DNA of 11,240 nucleotides from NCBI GenBank assembly GCA_035455265.1, contig DATIFK010000029.1, forward strand, positions 1-11,240, in the 5' to 3' direction. A model generated the notes under the pieces. The model was not told the DNA's origin, did no database searches, and worked only from the letters and a program-made list of their open reading frames with translations. Position 1 is the stretch's first letter. Every line of letters begins with the position of its first letter. The DNA is from MGOM01 sp035455265 (lineage in GTDB: Bacteria; Chloroflexota; Anaerolineae; Anaerolineales; E44-bin32). Below, one piece after another: positions 6,069 through 11,240 of this stretch. A program made the translations under genes and the position numbers.

Positions 6069-6093
6069 GCAATCGCTCACGCAGTCAGAGGCC

Positions 6094-6170
6094 GGAGATT
6101 GGAGATTGGGGACTGGGGACTGGGGACTGGAAACTGGAGACTGGTAGCTGGTGGCTGGCAGTTGGAGGAT
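6094..6170 (+). repeat. Heptamer tandem array B (GGGGACT-type, 11 units)
   Basis: Eleven uninterrupted 7-bp units fit GG-N-R-R-N-T. Variants are GGAGATT (6094, 6101), GGGGACT (6108, 6115, 6122), GGAAACT (6129), GGAGACT (6136), GGTAGCT (6143), GGTGGCT (6150), GGCAGTT (6157) and GGAGGAT (6164). Every unit starts with GG and ends with T. On the other strand the core reads CCCCA(A/G)T, the heptamer of STRR1 repeats known from filamentous cyanobacteria. The last unit carries the GGAGG of the following gene. Confidence 0.9.
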
Positions 6171-6175
6171 AGCAG

Positions 6176-6670
6176 ATGAGTGAGGCATCCCACCTGGCCG
6201 ATGCCCTTTCGGGGCTGTATTCCGCCCCCGACCATGGATGGTTCGTCCCCATCACGGTGTCGACGGCCGGACTGTCGGCCGAGCAGGCCTCTCGCGTTCC
6301 GGGGCCGCGGTTCAACAGCGTCTGGGGCGTCCTCAATCATGTCCGCTTCTGGCAGGAGTACGCGCTGCTTCGCCTCCAGGGTCAGGAGGCCGACCGTACC
6401 GCTTTGGGGGCGGATGACGGATGGCCGCCACCGCCCTCCACTCCCGGCGACGACTCCTGGGAAGCCGATTGCCAGCGCGCTCTCGTCTCCAACCGTTCCC
6501 TGACCGACCTGGTGGGATCGTTTCGTGAGTCCGACCTCGGCGAGCCCTATGCCCCGGGGCGTCCGGCGCGGTACCAGCTGATCCATGGCATCATTGCCCA
6601 CAACTGCTACCACGCCTGCGAAATCATCAGCATCCGGCACATGCTCGGCCTGTGGCTGGAACGGACGTGA
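6176..6670 (+). CDS. DinB-superfamily protein (copy 2)
   Basis: 164 residues, predicted four-helix bundle. The putative metal triad is H55 in FNSVWGVLNHVRFWQEYALL (46-65) and H142 plus H146 in HGIIAHNCYHACEI (137-150), the usual H...HxxxH arrangement. Members bind divalent metal and are mostly of unknown reaction; some are thiol-dependent transferases. It differs clearly from the DinB gene at 2341, so it is not a recent duplicate. GGAGG (6164-6168), 7 nt upstream of ATG, is the first five bases of the last heptamer of array B. The gene is bounded by heptamer repeats on both sides. Expression may depend on read-through or on a promoter hidden in the repeat region, as none is obvious. Confidence 0.8.
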   Translation: MSEASHLADALSGLYSAPDHGWFVPITVSTAGLSAEQASRVPGPRFNSVWGVLNHVRFWQEYALLRLQGQEADRTALGADDGWPPPPSTPGDDSWEADCQRALVSNRSLTDLVGSFRESDLGEPYAPGRPARYQLIHGIIAHNCYHACEIISIRHMLGLWLERT

Positions 6671-6673
6671 GCC

Positions 6674-6758
6674 GGATCCGTGGTCGGTGGTGAGTGGTCA
6701 GCGATCAGGCACACTCGTGACGACCGGCCACTGACCGCCGGCCGCTGACCACGGATCC
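6674..6758. repeat. Inverted heptamer element C with 12-bp perfect arms
   Basis: GGATCCGTGGTC (6674-6685) is an exact inverted match to 6747-6758. Inside each arm are 7-bp units, in opposite orientation: left units GTGGTCG (6680), GTGGTGA (6687), GTGGTCA (6694) and GCGATCA (6701). Right units, read on the minus strand, are GTGGTCA, GCGGCCG, GCGGTCA, GTGGCCG and GTCGTCA, from 6752 down to 6718. The element fills nearly the whole gap between the DinB and GNAT genes and could fold into a long imperfect hairpin. There is no T-tract. Confidence 0.85.
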
Positions 6759-6765
6759 CAGGCCT

Positions 6766-7293
6766 ATGGCCATCTCACGCCTGAAGCGATCGCAAATCCC
6801 CACCTGGCTCCGACTGCGGTCGAGCTTGTGGCCCACCCGGTCGCTCTCCCAGCACCAGCACGACATGGCGGACATCCTTGGCGATGAGGAATTCAACGCG
6901 GTGTTTGTCAGCGCCGATCGCAAGGGCGCCCTGACGGGCTTCGTCGAAGTGGCGTTGAGGCTGCGGGCCGAAGGGTGCCGGAGCAGCCCGGTCGGCTACA
7001 TCGAGGGGTGGTTTGTCGTGCCGGAAGCGCGGCGAAAGGGAATTGGACGAGCCTTGCTCGACCGAGCCGAAGGCTGGGCGATCTCCCAGGGCTGTCGCGA
7101 GATGGCCTCCGGTGCCGAGATGGACAACGAGGTGGGGCGTGCCGCCCATCGAGGATCCGGGTACCAGGAGGTCGCACGCCAGGCCCACTTCCGCAAGGAC
7201 ATGTCCGACCGCGCCGCCCAGGCCAAGACGACCGCGACGACTCCTGCCCGCCGACGACCCCGTTCAAGCGGTGCGCGCCGGCGGCGAACCTGA
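6766..7293 (+). CDS. GNAT acetyltransferase, aminoglycoside 6'-acetyltransferase-like
   Basis: 175 residues. A full GNAT fold covers residues 1-146: N-terminal WLRLRSSLWP and a helix with HQHDMADIL, then NAVFVSADRKGALTGFVEVAL, and SPVGYIEGWFVVPEARRKGIG (74-94). RRKGIG (89-94) is the acetyl-CoA pyrophosphate loop. REMASGAEMDN then leads to the closing AAHRGSGYQEVARQAHFRKDM. The 'EGCxxSPVGYxEGWxVxPExRRxGIGRAL' and 'HFRKD' blocks resemble AAC(6')-I-type enzymes. The true substrate is unknown; chromosomal relatives need not act on drugs. Residues 147-175 are a low-complexity Ala/Thr/Arg tail beyond the family's normal end. The start has only a weak CAGG site and lies 7 nt after repeat element C, so translation may be poor or coupled. 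Confidence 0.82.
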   Translation: MAISRLKRSQIPTWLRLRSSLWPTRSLSQHQHDMADILGDEEFNAVFVSADRKGALTGFVEVALRLRAEGCRSSPVGYIEGWFVVPEARRKGIGRALLDRAEGWAISQGCREMASGAEMDNEVGRAAHRGSGYQEVARQAHFRKDMSDRAAQAKTTATTPARRRPRSSGARRRRT

Positions 7294-7299
7294 TTCGCC
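7283..7299. terminator. Small hairpin at the convergent gene junction
   Basis: GGCGAA (7283-7288) pairs with TTCGCC (7294-7299) over CCTGA, which contains the GNAT stop codon TGA (7291-7293). It lies between converging genes and could help end both transcripts, but no T-tract follows on either strand. Confidence 0.3.
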
Positions 7300-7313
7300 T
7301 GGCTCGCAAACCC

Positions 7314-7646
7314 TCATCCCTCGACTCGTCGACCCTGCGAGTTGTCTCGAATCCAGGCCAGATAGTCGGCGGAACCGCCGGCCGCCGAGAAGCACAGGAT
7401 TTCCGGGACGGCGTAACTGTGGGCGCGGCGCAGGTACGCTTCCACTTCGTCGTGGCGCTCCCGGCTCGTCTTGATGCACAAAAGGAACTCGGGCTGCTGC
7501 TCGATCCGACCTTCCCAAACGTACTGGCTTTCGACGGTGATCCTCTGGACGCAAGCCGCCAACCCCTGACGGACGAGCTCCTCGGATAGCCGGCCCGCCT
7601 CAGCCGCGTCGTTCGTTGTCGTCGTCACCAGGCACGCCTCCATCAT
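7314..7646 (-). CDS. cutA: CutA1-family divalent cation tolerance protein
   Basis: 110 residues, the standard CutA size. Blocks in order are LVTTTTNDAAEAGRLSEELV, GLAACVQ (residues 28-34), ESQYVWEGRIEQQPEFLLCIKT (39-60) and AHSYAVPEIL (75-84), ending in DYLAWI. CutA1 forms a very stable ferredoxin-like trimer. Mutations in E. coli raise copper sensitivity, but the molecular role remains unsettled. The first ATG overlaps the stop of the upstream 160-residue gene as ATGA; GGAGGG (7655-7660) lies 8 nt before it. A second ATG directly after, at 7643-7641, is also possible. It is the last gene of the minus-strand unit and converges on the GNAT gene with 20 bp between the two stop codons. Confidence 0.93.
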   Translation of the reverse strand: MMEACLVTTTTNDAAEAGRLSEELVRQGLAACVQRITVESQYVWEGRIEQQPEFLLCIKTSRERHDEVEAYLRRAHSYAVPEILCFSAAGGSADYLAWIRDNSQGRRVEG

Positions 7647-8125
7647 GACCTCCGCCCTCCATCTTGCCTGCTCTCGCGCAATCGACGACCCCCGGGCTCG
7701 CGGCGCGAGGCCGAAGGCATGGTCAGGTCGCGGACATCGCGGGCCTGCCGAACTCGTTCACCGGTCGTGTACAGGAAGGTGAAACGGCGCCAACGGCGCG
7801 CCGGGATCGGCTCTGCCAACGCCTGAAGTGGCCCGAGCTGGAGGCGGTAGTACGGCTCCCGGCTGCGCGGATGCGCCGCCTCCTCGCGCAGCAAATCCCC
7901 GCGCGTTGTCAATTCGTAGCCTCGGACCTCGGCCAGATAGCGCACGGACCAGCGCTCGTCCCCAAAGGCCGCTCCCTGGAAGAAGGCCAGCCAGTCGACC
8001 CGCATCGTTCCGGGCGCTCGGCTGAGAGGGATTCGGTACCACCCCAGAACGCGGGCGATCTCCAAATCTCGCGGCGTCTTGACGACGGCCACCAGGACGA
8101 GGTCATCATCACTCAAGTCGGCCAT
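7643..8125 (-). CDS. Uncharacterised 160-residue protein translationally coupled to cutA
   Basis: The reading frame is closed by TGA overlapping the cutA start (ATGA). The start at 8125 is preferred because GGGGGA lies 4 nt before the ATG and the sequence before it is low-complexity. Residues 1-135 look like a compact alpha/beta domain rich in aromatics: VLVAVVKTPRDLEIARVLGW, WYRIPLSRAP (29-38), VDWLAFFQGAAFGDERW, VRYLAEVRGYEL, YYRLQLGPLQAL, PARRWRRFTFLYTT. The arrangement (WYRIP, then the FFQ..FGDE and YLAEV strands) loosely recalls PUA-like or EVE-like RNA- or modified-base-binding folds, but this is a weak guess. The last 25 residues are Arg-rich and probably disordered. I believe similar proteins occur in other Chloroflexota. 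It lies 32 nt downstream of the PLP-enzyme gene. Confidence 0.75.
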   Translation of the reverse strand: MADLSDDDLVLVAVVKTPRDLEIARVLGWYRIPLSRAPGTMRVDWLAFFQGAAFGDERWSVRYLAEVRGYELTTRGDLLREEAAHPRSREPYYRLQLGPLQALAEPIPARRWRRFTFLYTTGERVRQARDVRDLTMPSASRREPGGRRLRESRQDGGRRS

Positions 8126-8157
8126 GCTCTCCCCCTGCCGACGGAATGGCGGATGCG

Positions 8158-9618
8158 TTACGCCTTCAGACCCACCTTGTGGTTGAAGGCTTCGATCAAG
8201 CCGTCGATCTCGGGAACCTGCCGCTGGACGCCGGTCCAATAGTCCGGATCCTCGCGCTGGGCCAGGATCTCGTCATAGGTCTTCCCCTGCTGCTCGACCC
8301 AGGTGAAGTACTTCAGATTGTGGATCCGCCGCCTGTCGCTCTGGGAAAGCTCCAGCATGTGGTCGGTCGAGGCCCCGAGCAGGTAGCGCGCGAAGTGTGT
8401 GGAGGCCTCCCCTTCGCCATACTCGCCGTGCTCCTCGTGCATTTCCTTGAGGCGGCTTCCGTACAGCTCCATCGAGTCGGTCAGAACGGTCAGCACCAGA
8501 TCGTGCGGGCCCAGCTCATAGTGCCGGGCGAACTTGATCGCCGACAGCACGTTGGCGATGCCCGAGAAACCCAGAAGGTCCAGCTGCCCCACCAGCGCCT
8601 CCGGCACGCCTCGGGTCGCCAGATAGGTGCGGCCGGCGGGTTCGTTGAACAGGCGCGCCAGGTTGACCACGGCCTCGTCGTCGATGGCGACGACCAGGTC
8701 CGTGTTCATCACGTTGTGGATCCACGGTACGTGCTTGTCGCCGATCCCCTCGATGCGGTGCGCCCCGAATCCGTTCTCGAGCAGAGTCGGGCACTGCAGC
8801 GCCTCCGAGGCGCCGATCTTGCTGCCCGGGTAGGCTTGTTTGAGGTAGTCGCCGCAGGCAATCGTGCCCGCCGAGCCGGTGGTCAGGACTACCCCGCGGT
8901 AGGTCGCACCAGCCGACAGGCGCTCGATCACCTCCTGCACGGCGTGCCCGGTGACGTCGTAGTGCCACAGGTAGTTGCCGAACTCCTCGAACTGATTGAA
9001 GATCATCAGGTCCTGCCCGGAACGGCGCAGCTCCCAGCACTTGTCGAAGATCTCCTTGACGTTCGACTCGGATCCCGGCGTCTTGATCACCTCGCCGGCG
9101 ACCTTCGACAGCCACTCGAAGCGCTCGCGGCTCATGCCTTCCGGCAGGATGGCGATGGACTGGCAACCCAGCAGGGCCGAGTCGTACGCGCCGCCGCGGC
9201 AGTAGTTGCCGGTCGACGGCCAGACGGCCTTCTGCGAGGAGGGGTCGAACTGGCCCGTGACCAGCCGCGGCACCAGGCAGCCGAAGGCTGCGCCGACCTT
9301 GTGGGCGCCCGTGGGGAACCATTTGCCCACCAGCGCCACGATCCGCGCCTCGACGCCGGTGAGGGCCGGCGGGAACTCGAGGTAGTTCACTTCGCCGAAT
9401 CCTCCACCGCGCGCTTTGGGCTCGTTCTTCCAGGTGATGCGGAACAGGTTCAGCGGATTGACGTCCCAAAGCCCAACGCCGGTCAGCTTCTGGCGAACGG
9501 ATGTCGGGACGAGGCTGGGGTCTTTCATCTGGGCGAAAGTGGGGATCACAATGCCGCGTTCCCGCACCCGCTCCGCCGCCCGATCGAGGCGGTCGGCCAT
9601 CATCGTCAGGTCGATCAT
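8158..9618 (-). CDS. Fold-type II PLP-dependent enzyme (cysteine-synthase/tryptophan-synthase-beta superfamily)
   Basis: 486 residues. The PLP Schiff-base lysine is expected at K107 in FPTGAHKVGAAFG, close to the GAHK motif of tryptophan synthase beta. PSTGNYCRGGAYDSALLGC (134-152) is the substrate-loop region with the Ser/Thr-x-Asn pattern. TTGSAGT (246-252) is the glycine-rich loop that holds the PLP phosphate. Members at this length are commonly annotated only as 'PLP-dependent protein, beta subunit'; no reaction is established. The N-terminal 70 residues and C-terminal 80 extend beyond the ~310-residue cysteine synthase core. The ATG overlaps the stop of the upstream glycosyltransferase (ATGA); GAGGAG is 13 nt upstream, long for a stand-alone site, so re-initiation is likely. 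Later in-frame ATGs at 9603 and 9600 lack a site. Confidence 0.85.
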   Translation of the reverse strand: MIDLTMMADRLDRAAERVRERGIVIPTFAQMKDPSLVPTSVRQKLTGVGLWDVNPLNLFRITWKNEPKARGGGFGEVNYLEFPPALTGVEARIVALVGKWFPTGAHKVGAAFGCLVPRLVTGQFDPSSQKAVWPSTGNYCRGGAYDSALLGCQSIAILPEGMSRERFEWLSKVAGEVIKTPGSESNVKEIFDKCWELRRSGQDLMIFNQFEEFGNYLWHYDVTGHAVQEVIERLSAGATYRGVVLTTGSAGTIACGDYLKQAYPGSKIGASEALQCPTLLENGFGAHRIEGIGDKHVPWIHNVMNTDLVVAIDDEAVVNLARLFNEPAGRTYLATRGVPEALVGQLDLLGFSGIANVLSAIKFARHYELGPHDLVLTVLTDSMELYGSRLKEMHEEHGEYGEGEASTHFARYLLGASTDHMLELSQSDRRRIHNLKYFTWVEQQGKTYDEILAQREDPDYWTGVQRQVPEIDGLIEAFNHKVGLKA

Positions 9619-10607
9619 CGCTTGGTTTTGGCTCCTCTCCGAGGCTCGTTCCGAGGCGGGTCGGAACGCAACACGTACAGAGGCCTCCCCTTGACCTCGT
9701 CATAGATCCGGCCCAGATACTCGCCGATCAGTCCAAGGGAGATGAGTTGAATCCCTCCCAGAAAGAGGACCGCGCTCAGCGTGGTAGCCTGGCCGAAGAA
9801 GGCCTGGTTGCCGCTCAAGCGCAACGCAATGACAACCAGGATGGCGACGGCGCTGGCCGCGGCGCAGGCAAAGCCGAGGTAGGTGGCGATCTGGAGTGGA
9901 AAGTAGGAGAAGCTGGTGACCGCGTTCAACGCCAGACGGACCATCTTGCGGAACGGGTATTTCGTCACGCCGGCGTGGCGAGCGGCGCGCTTGTACGGGA
10001 CGCCCGTTTGACGGAACCCAACCCAGGCCGCCATGCCCCTCAGGAAGCGATGCCGTTCGCGCATGTGGGACAGCGCGTCAACCACACGCCGGTCGAGCAG
10101 GCGGAAGTCGCCCGTGTCGAGAGGGATGCGGACATCGGTGATGCGGTAGACGACCCGGTAGAAGAGCGAGGCCGTCATGGTCTTGAACCAGGTCTCGCCC
10201 TGGCGTTCGGTGCGCACGCCGTAGACGACCTCGAATCCGTTGCGCCACTGAGCCACCAGGTCCGGGATGACCTCGGGCGGATCTTGCAGATCGGCGTCGA
10301 TGATGACGACGGCCTGCCCGCGGGCCTGGTCGAGGCCGGCCGTGACGGCGATCTGGTGCCCGAAGTTGCGGGCGAAGTGGATGGCCCGCACTCGCCGGTC
10401 CCGCCGGGCCAGATCATCCATGGCCTGGTCGGACCCGTCGCTGCATCCGTCGTCCACCAGAATCAACTCCCACGGTTCGCCCAGGCCCTCCATCACGGCC
10501 CGGAGGCGGCGGTAGAGCTCCGGCAGCGACTCGCGTTCGTTGAACACCGGCGCGACGACCGTCAGGGTCGGCGGTCTGGCGTACCGTGGGCTTCGGGCGG
10601 CAGGCAT
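9615..10607 (-). CDS. GT2 glycosyltransferase, polyprenyl-phosphate sugar transferase type (GtrB/DPM1-like)
   Basis: 330 residues. A GT-A catalytic domain covers about 13-225: LTVVAPVFNERESLPELYRR, VDDGCSDGS (51-59) for nucleotide binding, DADLQDPPE (104-112) with the metal-binding DxD and the QDPPE motif, and later RIPLDTGDFRLLDRRVV. Two C-terminal membrane helices lie at about 240-262 and 275-300, followed by LGRIYDEVKGRPLYV and a basic tail. This layout is that of GtrB/ArnC-like enzymes, which load a sugar onto undecaprenyl or dolichyl phosphate at the cytoplasmic face for cell-surface glycosylation. The sugar is unknown. GGGAGG (10612-10617) lies 4 nt before the ATG, 14 nt after the upstream PLP gene. 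Its stop overlaps the next gene's start. Confidence 0.92.
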   Translation of the reverse strand: MPAARSPRYARPPTLTVVAPVFNERESLPELYRRLRAVMEGLGEPWELILVDDGCSDGSDQAMDDLARRDRRVRAIHFARNFGHQIAVTAGLDQARGQAVVIIDADLQDPPEVIPDLVAQWRNGFEVVYGVRTERQGETWFKTMTASLFYRVVYRITDVRIPLDTGDFRLLDRRVVDALSHMRERHRFLRGMAAWVGFRQTGVPYKRAARHAGVTKYPFRKMVRLALNAVTSFSYFPLQIATYLGFACAAASAVAILVVIALRLSGNQAFFGQATTLSAVLFLGGIQLISLGLIGEYLGRIYDEVKGRPLYVLRSDPPRNEPRRGAKTKR

Positions 10608-10621
10608 CCGGCCTCCCTTAT

Positions 10622-11240
10622 CTACAGTCCCAGCGCCTTCTGGAGCGCTTGGAGACGCGGCTCGATCACCGGGGCCTCGCCGGCGGCCTGCATGGCGGCG
10701 CGGACGTCCTTCAAACCGCTTCCCGTCAGCAGGACGACGATCGAGTCGTCCGGTCCGACCCGGCCGGCGGCGCAGGCTTTCACCAGCCCGGCGTAGGAGG
10801 TGGCCGCGGCCGGTTCGCAGAAGATCGCCTCGCGTCTCCCCAGGACGGCGATCGCCTCGAGGATTTCAGCGTCGGTCACCGTCAGGTAGGCCCCGCCGGT
10901 TCGCGTGGCGGCGCGCAGTGCCCGCAGCCCGTCGCGCGGCAGGTCGACGGAGATGCTGTCGGCCAGGGTGTCGGCGTGCACGGGTTCGATCGTCTCGTCT
11001 CCTCGCTGAAAGGCGTTGGCCACCGCTGCCGAGCCCGTCGACTGAATGCCGAAGAGTCGGGGGAGGCGATCAATCCATCCTAGCTCAAGCAGGTCGCGGA
11101 AGCCTTTGTGCAGCCCAGAGATGATGTTGCCGTCACCGACGGAGACGAAGACCGCATCGGGGGAGAACCAGGTCCCACCTCGGTGGAGGGGCGAAGCACG
11201 CCTGCCCTGGCGGGCGGCGCCAGGGTGCTTCGCCCCTACG
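10622..11240 (-). CDS. thrC: Threonine synthase-like PLP enzyme, C-terminal part (5' end outside window)
   Basis: An open frame runs from the right edge to TAG at 10622. From about 11163 leftwards it reads as threonine synthase: SPDAVFVSVGDGNIISGLHK (phosphate loop region), then LPRLFGIQSTGSAAVANAF, EPVHADTLADSISVDLPRDG, AIFCEPAAATSYAGLV and VVLLTGSGLKD near the end. Threonine synthase converts O-phosphohomoserine to threonine with PLP. The N-terminal half with the catalytic lysine is outside the window. The 20 or so residues encoded at 11170-11240 do not fit the family; that stretch is a palindromic repeat, read in frame without a stop. The gene may be interrupted, or may carry a short in-frame insert. 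It precedes the glycosyltransferase by 14 nt. Confidence 0.75.
   Translation of the reverse strand, partial: VGAKHPGAARQGRRASPLHRGGTWFSPDAVFVSVGDGNIISGLHKGFRDLLELGWIDRLPRLFGIQSTGSAAVANAFQRGDETIEPVHADTLADSISVDLPRDGLRALRAATRTGGAYLTVTDAEILEAIAVLGRREAIFCEPAAATSYAGLVKACAAGRVGPDDSIVVLLTGSGLKDVRAAMQAAGEAPVIEPRLQALQKALGL
11187..11240. repeat. Palindromic repeat within the threonine-synthase frame
   Basis: AGGGGCGAAGCAC (11187-11199) is an exact inverted match to 11225-11237. Nested inside, CCCTGGCG (11205-11212) pairs with CGCCAGGG (11218-11225). The right end continues ACG to the window edge. 'GTAGGGGCGAAGCA' palindromes are, to my recollection, dispersed REP- or MITE-like repeats in Chloroflexota and some other phyla. 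The full element may extend past the edge. Confidence 0.7.

Noticed and set aside
6041..6170. A CRISPR array
   Set aside because: The repeats are 7 bp, abutting and without spacers, so this is a simple tandem heptamer tract.
6077..6640. A minus-strand protein with Ser/Pro/Gln repeats near its C-terminus
   Set aside because: The repeated residues are only the translation of heptamer array B on the opposite strand; the rest is antisense to the DinB gene.
2341..6670. The two DinB-family genes as a recent duplication
   Set aside because: They share only the metal-binding histidine pattern and are otherwise very different in sequence.
8126..8239. A 38-residue N-terminal extension of the 160-residue protein
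   Set aside because: It overlaps the upstream PLP gene's end, is low-complexity, and the ATG at 8125 has a clear Shine-Dalgarno.
8146..9705. A 519-codon open frame on the plus strand
   Set aside because: It is antisense to the PLP enzyme and glycosyltransferase end, which have clear family motifs. The plus-strand translation has no domain and its length is explained by high GC.
9501..10796. A 431-codon plus-strand frame
   Set aside because: It is the antisense shadow of the glycosyltransferase, which has intact GT2 motifs on the minus strand.

Overview
This is a GC-rich, tightly packed stretch of an ordinary bacterial chromosome. Gene content and protein style suggest Chloroflexota (Anaerolineae-like) or a close relative: a bacterial RRM protein, a DUF3052 protein, a GctAB-like CoA-transferase pair, a ~486-residue PLP 'beta subunit' enzyme, and intergenic heptamer repeats. 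This assignment is inference, since no rRNA or other marker gene is present. I see no CRISPR array, tRNA, rRNA, transposase or phage gene.

Plus strand, 1-7293. The window opens in the tail of a GNAT acetyltransferase. A VOC/glyoxalase-like protein (227-679), a DUF4203-type polytopic membrane protein (752-1264) and a glycine-tailed RRM RNA-binding protein (1436-1741) follow; the RRM gene has its own extended -10 promoter, a folded leader and a strong terminator. A DUF3052 gene and a DinB-family gene form a short pair (1910-2793). A family-I CoA-transferase alpha/beta pair (3020-4821) is followed, after 277 bp, by a hotdog thioesterase (5099-5623). All three may act on acyl-CoAs, but no substrate can be read from the sequence. 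A small two-TM protein (5683-6033), a second DinB-family protein (6176-6670) and a second GNAT (6766-7293) complete this strand. The gaps on both sides of the second DinB gene are filled with 7-bp tandem repeats, direct upstream and inverted downstream.

Minus strand, 11240-7314. Five genes appear to form one transcription unit read right to left: a threonine-synthase-like PLP enzyme (cut by the window edge), a polyprenyl-phosphate GT2 glycosyltransferase, a 486-residue fold-type II PLP enzyme, a 160-residue protein of unknown function, and cutA. Gaps are 14 and 32 nt, and two junctions are ATGA overlaps, which suggests translational coupling. The unit converges on the plus-strand GNAT with only 20 bp between stop codons.

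Most worth a second look: (i) three heptamer arrays around 6041-6758, one of which supplies the Shine-Dalgarno of the DinB gene it precedes; (ii) a 13-bp-arm palindromic repeat at 11187-11240 lying within the threonine-synthase reading frame; (iii) the unusual gene mix and coupling of the minus-strand unit, including the uncharacterised 160-residue protein. I found no convincing new defence or mobile system.
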